A stretch of 64,000 nucleotides of DNA from Rotaria sordida (taxonomy: Eukaryota; Rotifera; Eurotatoria; Philodinida; Philodinidae): contig CAJNOL010000673.1 of NCBI GenBank assembly GCA_905250125.1, positions 1 through 64,000 on the forward strand. The letters are read 5' to 3'. This document shows, in pieces, positions 50,039 to 62,900 of the stretch (position 1 is the first letter of the stretch; every line of letters begins with the position of its first letter). A model generated the notes under the pieces. The model did no database searches and was not told the DNA's origin. It saw only the letters and a list, made by a program, of their open reading frames with translations. Both the position numbers and the translations under genes were made by a program.

Positions 50039-51053
50039 CTAGTGGCTAGCAATGCTTTCGTCATCTTCGGAATCTCCATCTTGTTCTTCATTCGATGCAT
50101 GATAAGATGGTTTTTGATTAACTTTATCAATTTTAGCCAAAACAGCACCACGAACACGTTTAAATTTCATACGACGATTTTGAAACCATACCTTAAAATA
50201 ATAACAATTTTTTGCTTTTTTGTTTTCGTTTTCAAAAAACAAAAACAGCTTAAAATTAACTTACTTTAACTTGTCGTTCTGTTAAACTAAGTGCAACAGC
50301 TATTTCATAACGACGTAAACGTGTTAAATAATTATGTTTTAAAAATTCACGTTCTAATTCACGTATTTGATTTTTTGTAAATGCTGTACGTTCTTTACGT
50401 GGTTTTGTATTAACAGGAACTGATTGAGCTGGACTAACACCATTATTAATTGATGATGATTCATTTGATGATGAAGCTAAATAATAGATTTTTATTTTGA
50501 TACAAAAAAAAAACAAAACAAAAGAATACTAACCACCCGATGATGATGCTTTTGGACTTAATCCAATAGTTGATGATAAATCATTTAAATTTTGAGTTTT
50601 ATTATTATGATTAATATTTGTTTGTTTAAAATTATTTGGAGAAATCATTTGTGATGATGTTGTACCAATTGAAGGATTTTCTGTAAATAAATGATGATGA
50701 TGATTATGAGCTTGATCGCAATTAAAATTAAAATTAAAATAAGCAGCTACTGTAGCTTTAGTTGATGCTGATGTATTTAATTTATAATCATGATCATTTG
50801 AATTTGATTGTTGAGAATTATATGGAACATATGATGGATGTGTATGATAATCAAGTGTTGATTCATATTTAGAAGATGATCCTGGAATTGTATGTGATGT
50901 TGTTGGAAACCAACAATCAGTTTGATTTGTATATGCACTTGGAGGATGATGATAAGGACGCATTGAATATGTCGATTGAAAACGATGATAATCCATTGGT
51001 GAATAATGTTGAATATGTGATGAAAGTGCATGTAAACGTTGTTGTTCTTCCAT
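50039..51053 (-). CDS. MEOX: MEOX (Mox) class homeobox transcription factor
   Basis: Three exons in phase (51053-50534, 50476-50265, 50191-50039) give 294 residues, near human MEOX2 (304). The N-terminal half is His/Ser/Asn/Tyr-rich and includes HNHHHHLF. The homeodomain (about 201-260) has the Mox signature KERTAFTK and [16 protein letters not shown], with recognition helix [12 protein letters not shown]. An intron falls just before VWFQNRR. Residue 56 of the homeodomain is Phe, where MEOX and nearly all ANTP-class proteins that I know have Trp. An acidic tail ([11 protein letters not shown]) ends the protein. MEOX factors specify mesoderm and muscle in animals. The only in-frame ATG before the conserved part is at 51053. 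Confidence 0.93.
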
Positions 51054-54000
51054 GCCTTTCAAGTTTTTTTTTCTTCTCTTCTTGTCTTTTGATTCTCACC
51101 TGATTTAAAACTATTAATCAATAGATAATGTTAACTATTTTAACAGAAATATATATATGTATATGAAAAAAAAATAATTAGCAAAAGTCGATCGACAGAA
51201 TAGTAGAAAGAAGAAATTTAGTTTCTCTTTTCATCGTTTGTTATAGAGAGAAAAAAAAAGAAGAAAAATATCGTTCTCTATATCTCCAAATCTATTTTTT
51301 TCTATTGGTTTATCTATATATGATTAAACCAATCAATGATTTTTCTTTTATTAAAAGAGATATAACACGTCAACACAGCATGCAACTTTTTAGGATCAAC
51401 CCACTTGAAAATTTATTGAAATATTTTCTTGTTTGTAAATGAGAAAAATCATGTATGCTTGAGAAGAAAGATATGTATTGTTGTTCTTTTATCTTTTTAT
51501 TTAATGACAAAATCGATCAAAAAAAAAANNNNNNNNNNNNNNNNNNNNNNNNNNNNNNNNNNNNNNNNNNNNNNNNNNNNNNNNNNNNNNNNNNNNNNNN
51601 NNNNNNNNNNNNNNNNNNNNNNNNNNNNTCGATACATTAGAAGATTCCTTTGCATAGACGAAGCAAAGGAGAGAGATTAGAAGAACTTTTTTGATAACCG
51701 ATTTTTTTTTCTAATGATTTCTGCATTTTATTAACTTGTTTTTAGCGTTTTATATACAAATTAAAATCTAAATTTAATATAAAGAATATTTTTCTTCTGT
51801 CATTTCAGCGATGTGTCATTTCTAAGATGGACAATCACAAGAGAAAAATCTATTAGGAAACGATGGTTAATTATAATGCATTGTTTTATATTAAAAGCGT
51901 GTCTCAGGACCACTTTAATATTCTTTTGTAACGCATTCTAAAGAAATATTTTTACATGTTCTTTATGAAAAAACTTATTTTCGTGGTCATCAGACATAAT
52001 TAAACGTACTACCCATTCAAATACGTCATCAACAAAGATAACTTTCTCAAAGCTGTGTTTCATTTATGTATTTTTTTCTAGAAATTCGGAGACATTCTCG
52101 GTATGAATGAGCAAAGTCCTAAGTCCTAAGTAGAAAAGTGCGTCTTTCGGATGTATGTTGGTCCATTTTCGATGAAGAATACTTCCTATTCCTATGGATT
52201 ACTTTTTTGCAAAAAAAATGCAAAGATATATTTCAAAAACGACGCTAAAGAAATTTAATTAAGTCGGTAGTATACTTAACTTTAAACGGATTCCAAACTA
52301 GACCAATTAAACCTCAATATAAGCAACTGACTTAAATAAAATTGATTAGAAAAAAAAGATTTTTTTTGTTAAATTTCCTTTCTTTCAATTATTTACCTAT
52401 ATGAAACATAGATGTTATGAATGATTGACCTAATTCTTTTGAAAAAAATATCATACCGAGCTTTTAATGTCTCATTAATTGTTTTATTCTAAAAATGTTC
52501 TTCTTACCAACGATTTGCTTTCTTTTTTATGCACTGAAATATTATCTGTTAATTTATCTATTGAACAAGCGTCTGATAAATAAATTCGTTACTTAACGGT
52601 GTATTTGACACAAACAAAAAATGATTGAAATTGCAAGCTGCGATTGAAAATATCAAAAGAGATATTTTTTTTCAAAGGTATCATAGTAGAAACTTGTGTA
52701 ACTTGTGAATAACAAAGCAGAATAGAAAAGTCTGGGTCGTAAAGTATGTCGAGCACTTTGTCACATTCGCCTTTTGGCACTTAAGTCAAAAAAAAAACAT
52801 TTTTATTTCCTGTATACACACACAAAAAAAAAATCTCATTCAAGCAAAAGAAGAACTATGACTACACATTAAGGAACCATCTAAAGATCGTCATGCTTTG
52901 AAGTTTTAAATAAAAAAACAGAATAATTATATCAAAAAAAAAAGAGAATTCATGGTAATGAAAATAAATATTATTAGTGAAGATACAAGCAAATAATTAT
53001 TTTGCGCCGTTTGATATAAGTAATTGCATTCATGTAAAGTGGTTGTTTTTCTTTGGGTGTATATAAGGACAATGACATGTTCAGCCCAATTAAAATATCT
53101 ACTCGAATATTTAGAACAAATAAGTTCTTGCTACTCTTTTGCATTATCACTCAATATATAGGATTTTCAGTGTAACATGTAAAACTTTATTTATTCAATT
53201 ACGTCCATGTTTCATAAATTCGAATCGTTTATGGAGACTAGTAATGATTTGAATAGTGAAGTGAAAGAAAAAAAATTTAGTTTATTTTTTAGTCTTTAGC
53301 CAATTTTTTTTGTTATCCAATTATAACTGAACACTTAGAATGCTATGACAGTCGCAAAAAATGTTGCTCAGAAAGTGAAGATGTGTCATTTGAAAGAGAA
53401 AGTCATGCATTTTAAAATATGTTTGTTTTTCAAGATTTAACATTTCATAGTTGATTATTTTATAAGTAATGAATATTATGATTAATTAAAATTGAAAATC
53501 TCATTAAAACGATCTATTTTGAAATAACAATTACATAATTTTGTTTTATTTGTAATGCTCGTTTTTTTCATGGAATATCTTATAGTTGAAAATAAATCGA
53601 AATTTTATTAATTAATTAATTTTTTTTTAATATTCCGTATTGAACGGTGTATAAAACATCTTTCAGTTATCGTTGAACAGCGAAAAAATTTATTAAACTT
53701 TTTTCTGCTAGAAAAAATGTTCTTTGTATAATAAACACCAAGATATCTATACGCTAAAAATTGTTTGCATCTGAGTTTTGTACACTGCTCTGAAGACTAT
53801 TGAAATCATCATTTGGATCTGTTTAATAAGTTATCTTTGAGAAATAGTCTAAAAAAGTAAAAAGTGTGCTATACTTTTTTTTTTTACAAAGTTGAGAATA
53901 ACTTTAAAAATATAACAGCATATTTCTTTGATAATAACTGTGTGTGGAGCAATAGTTTATCAATCTTGATTTGCAATGAATTACATATGATTTTTTCAAT

Positions 54001-54186
54001 TTATTGTAATTGAATGCAATTTCTGTTGGAATTTTTTTTATAATAATAGATAAGAAAAATAAGAAAACGACAAAGTTCACGTAGCTTAATCAATTAGTAA
54101 TTTTTGTTAAGGAATATAAAAGATACTTATGAAAACTTCAGCAAGTTTAAAAATGATGAACAAATGTTGATTCATAATTTAAGATA
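51054..54186. other. Intergenic upstream of MEOX, with an assembly gap
   Basis: Includes the MEOX promoter side, a 100-base run of N (51529-51628) and AT-rich DNA with no recognisable gene. A 63-residue minus-strand ORF at 52589-52780 has no features I can place. I see no long repeat here. Confidence 0.5.
51529..51628. other. Assembly gap (100 N)
   Basis: Exactly 100 N, the conventional placeholder for a scaffold gap of unknown size. It starts directly after an A-run, so the real break may be a homopolymer. Distances across it are not reliable. Confidence 0.99.
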
Positions 54187-55750
54187 AAACCAGTGTGTGC
54201 ACCAGAATTGAAGAAGAGTGGATATAATTTCAATAACTCGACAACCGCAACAGACAATAACCTGGAATTTTCAGCTATTGGAAGAGGAGAATTCCGGACG
54301 TGTTTTTGTCTGAAACTATATAAGAGAAAATTATTTTTAAATTCAATATCTTCGAAAAATATTTTTAAAAAATGCATGAAAATGGTGTCCAATTTGAATG
54401 TAGTTTTGATTTTCATATGTTTCTGATAATGAGATTTCAAATCTATAGTTTAAGACACAACTCAAATGATTATCTTCCCATATCATAATCTTGAGACAAC
54501 AAAATCGAATATCTATTCAACCAAATTGAAGAGAACATTTTTGGTTTTTAACAAATATTCTGACTTTTTATCAAAATTTTCTTCAAACAGAATGCCGTTT
54601 TCATGCATTGTTTTCCAAATTGTTTGCGACGATAATAGGTTTTCAAAAACTTATATTTAATTGAGCAACAAAATAATTTAAATGAGCAATAATGAAATTT
54701 AGCAATAATTATATAGAATGAGCAATAATTATACTGAATGAACAATACTTTATTTAAATTAAAGGTAAATTTTATATAAAAAGGATGTTATAGTGTAACT
54801 CGCTTATATATCTTTTTTCTTTCTTTTCTACGATGTCGTACAGATGACAGGTACGACAAATATATGTTAGAGTTGACTTTAAAATATTTCAAAATCAACT
54901 AATTGTCTTTTAAATCCAACTAGTCGTCTTTAAAAGGAGACCGAATTTTAAAATCAACTCCGATATATACATAGATCTTTTGTTTTCTTTCTCTCTTCTT
55001 TCCTTTCCCTCATCTGGATATTTCTTTTCTCTAGATGTTGTTCAGATATATTTCCTTATTCGTCATGCTTTCTTTCTAGAGTGTTCGGTTTTTTCCTAGC
55101 TCGTTGATATATATAATTACTATTTCTCCAATAAAGTAGTAGTTCAGTATTGATGTGTTAGGTCAATCACCTGTTAACAAAGGGCAATATGAATTCATTT
55201 ATATATACAAATAAATATTTTTTCAATTTTACAAAATAAAATATAAAAAGAAAAGGAGACATACTATCTAAAGCAAAAAAGCTTTATTTACACAATAATA
55301 TATACTATTTTTTCATTTTTTCTTTTTTTTTCAATTGTAAATAACTTTTTTGTTTCTCTAATTCATAAAAAAATAATGTAGTTTTTCTTTGTTTTATTGC
55401 TAAAATATGAAATTACTACTGCTACTTAATAAATTAATTATTGCATATTTAATAATATAAAATTACTCAAATAAAGTTTTTTATTGCTCAAAAACTATTG
55501 CTAAACCGTATTTTAATTACTGTCCATTCGAGTATTTTTATTGCGCAAATAAATACAAGCCGTTTTAAAATAATCTTGTTTTATATAATGTCAGAGAAAA
55601 AAGACATCCGAAAGTCTTTTATTTCCATTTTTGAGAACCGTAGGTCGCTATTTATTGTCGTTGTTGAGTTATTGACGTAACATTTTCTTCTCTTTAGTTC
55701 TGGCGCACACGTTAGTGGCGTAAACAAACGTGAGCTAGGCCGAACCTGCT
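54187..55750. repeat. Large, diverged inverted-repeat element with nested palindrome
   Basis: The segment 54187-54320 and the reverse complement of about 55570-55745 share a diverged motif that translates in both as CAPELK...NNSTTT.....L.FS......FR. Inside these, GAGCAATAAT-type words repeat on the left (54660-54745), and their reverse complements occur on the right (55390-55510). Near the centre, 54864-54890 and about 54945-54970 form a further inverted pair (GTTGACTTTAAAAT against ATTTTAAAATCAAC). This layered symmetry suggests an old fold-back or a collapsed transposon 1.55 kb long. Confidence 0.5.
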
Positions 55751-55970
55751 TTACCACCAGAAGAAAGAAAAGCATAATAATTACCATTATTGATCCCATG
55801 TTTCATGGATTTCTCCTAAGATTGTAAGACATTTCTCTACCACTCACGATCTCCTTATTACGCCTCTAGATCAAACTGATGTCAAAGATTCATTCTCATA
55901 AATCATCCTTTATTTTTATCGTTTTAGCTTTCAATTCTTGTATATATATATATATATATTTAAAAAAAAA

Positions 55971-56387
55971 TTAATCAATATTATTGTAAAATAAATGATT
56001 GCCAATAGTAACTGTTGGACTCTTGTCTTTTGTCCAATTAGGTTGGACGTGACTGGTATGATAATGTGTTGAACCGTTTGTATTATCAGCTCGTGTTCCA
56101 TTTAATACTTGTTCTACAACTCGGCGAATATTTTCATATATTTCACTTTTTGTATTTAAATCGAGAAGTAACTTCCGATTAACATTATTGGAATTCCAAC
56201 ATGAAAATTGATTAGGTTTAAGACATACGTCTTTAATAGTTTTGCCCATATATGTACGACCTTTAGCAGCTCGATTTTGAATTACCCAAGCAACAGCTGC
56301 TTGACCATCTATAGTTTCTCCACGTGCTTCACCATAGACAGTACGTGTTAGTACATCAATTTCATCTAATGTTTGCGGATCGAGCAT
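55971..56387 (-). CDS. SleB-like cell-wall hydrolase, probable bacterial acquisition
   Basis: A single uninterrupted 138-codon ORF. It matches the SleB / cell wall hydrolase family (Hydrolase_2): TVYGEARGE with the candidate catalytic Glu, GQAAVAWVIQNRA, a TIKDV..KPNQFSCW block, and the C-terminal HYH..HV.P.W..D and TIGNHLFYN motifs. The family cleaves bacterial peptidoglycan and is typically bacterial or phage-borne. No intron interrupts it, whereas neighbouring genes have several. Its base composition looks somewhat richer in G+C than the flanks. The only ATG is at 56387, so no signal peptide is seen; a secreted form would need an upstream exon I cannot find. Similar lytic enzymes acquired by bacteria-eating animals serve digestion or defence; that role here is inference. 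It lies 250 bp downstream of MED10 on the same strand. Confidence 0.88.
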   Translation of the reverse strand: MLDPQTLDEIDVLTRTVYGEARGETIDGQAAVAWVIQNRAAKGRTYMGKTIKDVCLKPNQFSCWNSNNVNRKLLLDLNTKSEIYENIRRVVEQVLNGTRADNTNGSTHYHTSHVQPNWTKDKSPTVTIGNHLFYNNID

Positions 56388-56637
56388 GATTATTAAATAT
56401 AAAACACATGAAAACAATGACCGAAATATATATAGTGTTGGTTTTTTTTTTCTTCCTACTTAAAACAAGAAAGATTCATCGGTAACTGATAAAAATACAA
56501 TGATATCATGATGGGGTTTTTTTTGTGCAATTTTAGTTGTATACACTAGTACAAAAGTCACATAGTTTCTTTATAATTTTAGAGTTATATTTATTCTTGA
56601 AGAAAAAAAAATCCTGTATACAAAAAAAAGACAATGA

Positions 56638-57118
56638 TTACTGATCAATAGAAGATTGTTTTGATTTCCATAGACGATATTGAGCCATTTGTGTAGGAAA
56701 TTGTGAACTTAATTCAACAGCTAATGTATCAGCAAATTTAGCAAGTGTTTCATTTTTTCCATTGATTTCTTCATTTCGTTCAAGTGTACGTTGTAAACAA
56801 TCACGTGTAAATAATTGAGGATTTTTAAGATCATCAACATAACTAAACAAATAAATGAATAAATTAAAAAATAATAATAATAAAATTAAGAATTATCTTT
56901 TTTATTTTTTACTTTAATAATTGTCCAGGAATATGTATATCTTGAAATTGATCTTTCATTTGATCAACATCTTTTAATAAACCAATAATTTCATTAAGTA
57001 CTTGATCAACACGAGGTTGAGATTGTGCTTGAAAATCAGTAACAGTTACATATAAATTCCATGTCTTATCAATTATATATTCTAATTCACTTGATAATTT
57101 TCCTAACGAATCACTCAT
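56638..57118 (-). CDS. MED10: Mediator complex subunit 10
   Basis: Two exons (57118-56913 and 56842-56638, phase 2 junction) give 136 residues; human MED10 has 135. The whole chain is the Med10 fold: ELEYIIDKTWNLYVTVTDFQ, a middle DQMKDQFQDIHIPGQLL helix, the conserved NPQLFTRDCLQRTLERNE segment and the closing ELSSQFPTQMAQYR. It is part of the Mediator middle module, linking transcription factors to RNA polymerase II in the nucleus. The A-to-T-rich intron is 70 bp. No odd residues were seen. Confidence 0.95.
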
Positions 57119-58769
57119 GTTGATTTCTCAATATTAAACTATTGAGTGAGTAATTGTATTCTTCCTTTCTTTCATTCTTGTTCGTACTCTGAATTACTAT
57201 GGTTAAATCAAGAAACCAATCAGATTTAACAAAAGAAAGAGTGCGTACAATTCTTATGCACCATTGTTTTCAGCACAAATATGTTAAAATTCTGTCAGTC
57301 TCAACTATGAATGAAAAGAAAAAAAATATAATAAATTGAAATCTATTTTCTGGAATGGCTTGAGGTCACTAAGATGGTTGGATGGATTGACTAGAGGTCG
57401 TCAGGTACGGATTTGAGTCCGAAGATTTTGCACTTGATGGACTCTAATCATCGGAGAAATGTGTAGAGTGGACTGATTACTAAGTACAAAAAACACCAGA
57501 AAAAATTACCTCGTAGCTTCGGGGACACTATTCAATTTCGATTATACAATTTCATGGCCAGTATCAAAGTACAGGTCGATCGAATCGAAAAATTTTGAAT
57601 CCGACAGCCTCTAGGGTTATTGTTATTACGGGGATTAGTAAGCAAAAAATAACGAAGAAAATCGCTCAATATCGATGGAGAAAAAAAGAAAATTTTCCAA
57701 GATTGGGAGGTTAATCCTGCCTGGTTTTTTCAATTTCTTTTCGTAACAGATTTCTAACAGTTTAAAATGGCTAAAGCCGTTTTATTGCAAGTATAATTAA
57801 TCTTAAATATTAATTTAAGAAATTTCTTGTCTTCATAGGATCTATAGTTATTCATTGTGATACAGTTGATATTTCTGTTTATCTGAAATAATACTCTCAG
57901 ACGTTGATAGAAAAGAAAAAGATCTTTTCAGTTTTGAAATACTTTAATAAAATGAATAAAACCATAATCTTTTCTTATTAGTCAATATTTCAATTAACTT
58001 TATTAAATCCCGACTTAGTATTGATTGTTTGTTTATTTGTACATTATATAAAAGATTTTGAAGAATTTTAAAAGTATTAATATCAAACTGAACCTTTAAT
58101 AGTTCCGACATTTATTCGTCCAGGTTTATTGTCAATCTTTTTCTGTTTCCATAAAAGCAAAGAAGAGTTTATATTAATAATTTGAGTAAAAAATGTTTGA
58201 AGATGAAAATAATGACTAGTTTTTCAAGAATAGAGTTTCTACAAAAAATCCAAATTTATGTTTTTCAGCTTCTACAATTCACAAATAGAATTCTGTTTAA
58301 ACTATTTAGAATGACAAAGTAGATTTTTCTCAATATAACGAAACATCTTCCAGCTTTCTACAATGTTTTTTTTGGCTAGAACACGTTAATCGTAAGGAAG
58401 GCATATGAGTCGTTTTTTTTCCTCGTACTCAGTATGGAAATACTAGTTTTGTACATTTCGTACGGTTGATTTTGAAGAGAAATGTTTATTCTATCATTCT
58501 AGATAAGTTAAAAATAATTTTAATTGCAAATTCTAGGAACTAATAAATATGGATTTTGGGATTTTTCACAATTACAATATGGATGACAGATTCTATGCTT
58601 CAGAATATTTCTTAATAAAAATTATCTGATTAATCAAAGATATGAGTTTTTTGTCTATTGCTCTTCTCATTGTTTATTACTTTGTATTTCATATAGACAT
58701 GTACAACATTATACATTATTGAACATTTCATTTATTTCAAGTTGAAACAATTATTTTTATTTTTGTTTA
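57119..58769. other. Intergenic, nothing definite
   Basis: Contains a GC-richer patch at 57350-57520 with words like GGATTTGAGTCCGAAG. It slightly resembles a tRNA-type B box but has no foldable cloverleaf that I can find. The rest is AT-rich with no protein-like ORF. Confidence 0.4.
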
Positions 58770-59972
58770 GACGATACTGTTTTTTCTCATATAGTTAAAA
58801 ATCAAATATCATCGTTTGTCATTGATATTAGTAAAAATAAAAATAAACTTGATTATAATATCTCAGTAGAATTGTATTTATACATATCTTTACTATGTTT
58901 AATAATTTACAATATTTAAATTTCGGTCCATCTTCAATATGGTATCAACGATTATTATTTCACATCTCACCTCCAAGTGTTGTTTCTTCGACTCTGTTAG
59001 AATTACATGTCTATGTGGATTTCTTTACTGATCGTCATTATTTACTTGATGGACGGCTCAATCAACTTCGTACATTTCAATGTTAATATTTATCAAATTA
59101 AGTTTACTAATTTAACAATTAGTAATGAGACAGATAGTTTTTGATTAATATCAAATTCATCGACATAAATTAATTTTTATTTCCTATTCTAGAAAAACCG
59201 ACCCAATCTAAGGTGTTTTTCTATATATTGTGATATGCATACATGTGTTTATGATGAATTAATTGTATCACTCCACTTCGACCTCGAATGTTGAATTTAG
59301 AAACACTCCATTTGCACCTTAAGGTCGATCTTTATAAAGGATTTGTTGATGATAATAATTATAGAAAAATATTATCAATCATATGCTACAATTAAATGAA
59401 TTTACATTTAATACTCGTTTATTCAATCGTAGTTCTAATCAAATTAATTTACCATCAAATGAAGATATTCAATATACGTTCAAAGATTTTATCAATAGTC
59501 AAATTCTTTCTTGTGTTGATTATTTTCGAGAAACCAATTCTAGTTATATGTCATATTTATACATATCCATATAGACTGAAATATTATGATAATATCACAA
59601 ATAATTTTTCAGATGGATTATTTAACATTTATGAAAGAATTAATTGTAATTAATAAAAAACCATACAAAAATTCAAAGAACAACAATCAAGATTTATCAA
59701 TTATTAAATATTCTCATCTTATTGAACTCAATCTGGCTGACGCTCATGATGATTGTGTCGAATTATTTTTAGTTGACATTAAACTATATTTGCCAAATGA
59801 TTGATCTTGATGCCAACTATGAATTTTTGAAAATAGTAATACACAATTTTGAAAGAGATGCAATACGGATCAACTGTACTAAAGTTGATTATATTTGCTA
59901 TGATAACGGTGTTAAATTTTCAAAATATTTCAAAGACTATTTTCTTTATGTCGATGTTAAAAATTCAACCTG
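58770..59972 (+). pseudogene. Broken member of a bdelloid-type F-box/LRR-like protein family
   Basis: Protein-like segments occur in order but in shifting frames: LLCLNNLQYLNFGPSSIWYQ then SSTLLELHVYVDFFTD (58880-59085); PRMLNLETLHLHLKVDL (about 59285-59335); LNEFTFNTRLFNRSSNQIN (59387-59450); CHIYTYPYRLKYYDNITNNF (59550-59610); LSIIKYSHLIELNLADAHDD (59693-59760); IHNFERDAIRINCTKVDYI (59835-59895). Stops and at least three frameshifts separate them, and a block normally present before LSIIKYSH appears deleted. The segments recall a large family often labelled F-box domain proteins in Rotaria-like genomes; that identification is from memory. The gene is plainly non-functional. Confidence 0.65.
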
Positions 59973-62900
59973 ACGTCATTACTTTCAGATATGATATATA
60001 ATGTAATTGCTATTCTTTTAAAAATTGACACACAAGAAAGAATCATACTTCGCAGTCTAAATATTAATTTGACCATCATTCACAATATAATATCTATCTT
60101 TCGAGAGTGTGACGGTGCTGCTTTATAAAGACAAAAACAACGAATTATCATTAAATGTTGACATAACTATTAAAAATAAAATCATTTCTAAATTAAAACT
60201 GGAAGCAGCTTAATAAGGAAAGAATTATATTATGTACAAACTGACAGGAAGAAACTTTCCCACATACCTTCTTTCAATTTCAATGATTTTTTTTTCAATC
60301 TTAGGTACTACATAATATTCTAATAAAAACCTAAAAAGGATTTGAGTCCCTATTTTAATTTAATTTATCTATTTTAATTATTGATATCATTAATGATCTA
60401 GTTAATATTATTATTATTATCTTTAGAACATTCAAAACATTTCGAAAAATTATCTGCGTATTTTATTTAATAATGATTTTAATATTTCATGTTGCCCAAT
60501 GAATTAGATAAGTATTACGTATTTGTCAAATTTGAATGTTTTTCAGCGCAATAGTTTAATTTACTTTAACTTAACACTATGCATCGTGCAACTATCGATC
60601 AATTTTTCTCAATTAAATGTCTATATTCAATTAGGTTACAATAAACGAATGGTTTTTTTTTGTGCTATTGCTTGGCATGTTTGATGTGTCCATGTTGTAT
60701 TCTTTATTGTCCTTTGGGATTCATTTCACGGTTTTAGTAGAATATTTAATGTCAACTTTGATATATATATATATATATATATATATTAACCATGAACCAT
60801 CTTTGATTTTTAGAATTCATTTTATATTTATAAAATCGTTGAGTTTCTGTCATCCTCAATATATTAAATCTTTATTTGTAAAAAGTTCTACACTTAAAAA
60901 TCCATGAATTCATCTTGGTTCACATGAAACATTTTAAAAGTTTATCGAAATAGGAAGCAAAAAATCTTAATCTCATACACATCTAACCTAGAGTACTGTG
61001 GAATAGTCCCAAATCCTGTTTGTCTCATCCCACGAGACATTCGGACTCAAAAAATGTTTGTCCTGCAAGAATATATTCTACTCCTCATACTGAATTTTTT
61101 GAACTTTAACTATTGAGTTTTTCATACAGTAAATTCAATTCTCCGAAAATATAAACTTTATTAAGTCTTTGGAAGTATCAAGATGATCACATTATAATCA
61201 TGATTTCGTAATTACTAAACGATATTATTGATATTGTATGATGCATCCTGTTTCTTCTTATTAGTTATTAATAAAAATATTTTTGCATTTCTCCAGTGCA
61301 AGAAAATTAAAACTGATACAATCATTTATTTCAATTTTCTAGAAAGACCCTTTGAAATTATACAAGACATTTTTTTTTTCATCTTAATTTATTAATTTTT
61401 TTTCGTAAAATCTGATAAATGTTTTCTTCATTTTTAATTTGATATTCATATTAAGATATACAAATTCATATATAATATTAGTTTATCAATCTTTTTGTTT
61501 CAAACAGAATTTTTATTTTACAGTTAACATTACTGTCAAATATAATTAAATTCTATTCATTAATGAATTCAGACAAGATAATGTGCACACAAAGAATAAG
61601 AGACAGAATGCTATCGTCTATAGTTTATTGTACGTACGAACAGATTCATGTCAATTTTCCATGACTTGTCATTGCGATTAGTTTCAATGATGTCAAGAAA
61701 AACAGAAAAAAAAGATAATTAATGAAGATCATATATTTCCAGTAGAATTATTCTAGCCTTAACAAATCTCGGGGCTTTTTTTTTTCTTTTTATAAAATAG
61801 AAATAATGTTTTAATATATTTCTCTTTATCTAATCAGAAACATATCAGCTCATTTTCGTATGTTTTCAGCTTTTTTTTTTTTATTCAATTTCTTATCTGT
61901 GAAACACTGCATTTTATATATTCGACACCCTGAAGTCATTTGTTCGTGTCAATATGCGGTTCATTTAGCAAGCAAGCAAGACCAGTACTAGTTCATTCTA
62001 TTGTCTCTTTTAGCCTATCAGATTTTTGTCGTCTACTCGATCGTGTCAATCAAGTGAAGTGTATAAGTATACTGATATAATCTCTCTACTGAATAGACTG
62101 TATAGTGAGAAGAGAGAGCGATTATTTCAGCTGATTGAATGAAAAAAAAATATATATATAAATATACATTACACCTGCGTTTTTTTTTCTTGCAACGATT
62201 CTTAAAATTTAATAGGAAGAAGTTTTTCTCTGCTTTTTCAGATGATGATTCTTCTCTACATATATCTTTATATATATGTATATATATACACATTTCTAGT
62301 AAGCAATATAATCATCATCAATCAATGTCTTCGGAATCAACAAGATTTTTTTACTATTTGACCTTGGCTTAAGATTTTATTTATAATCAAAAGAATAACA
62401 ACAAAGTTAATTTAACCTCTATCTACAGAAGTGTTCCGAGGTCGCTAGGATCAAGAGGTCGATGACTCAGAAGGTTGATTGAAAGATTTTACTAAAATTG
62501 ATTGAGTTTTCGTAGGACAAGCTGTTTTTTTTAGCCATAGGGGAAAACGAAATAGGTATTGACCTTTCTTCCTATATTTACTTTACCTTTTTGTCGTACA
62601 GAATTACGTTCATATTATCAAATCTGGAAAAAAAAATTTATCTCCTCAAATATATATGCTTCTAATTATTTCCTGTTTGTATTTCATCTAATGCTTGAAC
62701 GGTTTCTCAATAGTACGAGATATCGTTTTTTTTTCTCGCTCTCTGTTCAGTTTCAATGATTCTATTGCATGTAATCATTCTTGAAGAATGATAATACATC
62801 TGGGAGATGTATTTTTTCTTGTTGTTGTTATTATGAATATATTGATAGATGAGACTAAAAAAAAAAATTTTTATCTTTTTGTCTCGACAATGACTGAATA

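Noticed and set aside
52589..52780. 63-codon minus-strand ORF (MPKGECDKV...)
   Set aside because: Slightly more balanced composition than its surroundings, but no motif, no splice partners and no recognisable family.
56388..56417. Extended hydrophobic N-terminus of the cell-wall hydrolase
   Set aside because: The extended frame begins with TTG, not ATG, so it is not a credible start in an animal gene.
57350..57530. Possible tRNA or tRNA-derived SINE (GGATTTGAGTCCGAAG, and a similar look near 62430 and 618-655)
   Set aside because: Box B-like words are present but no cloverleaf, no correct box A spacing and no matching boundaries between the candidate copies.
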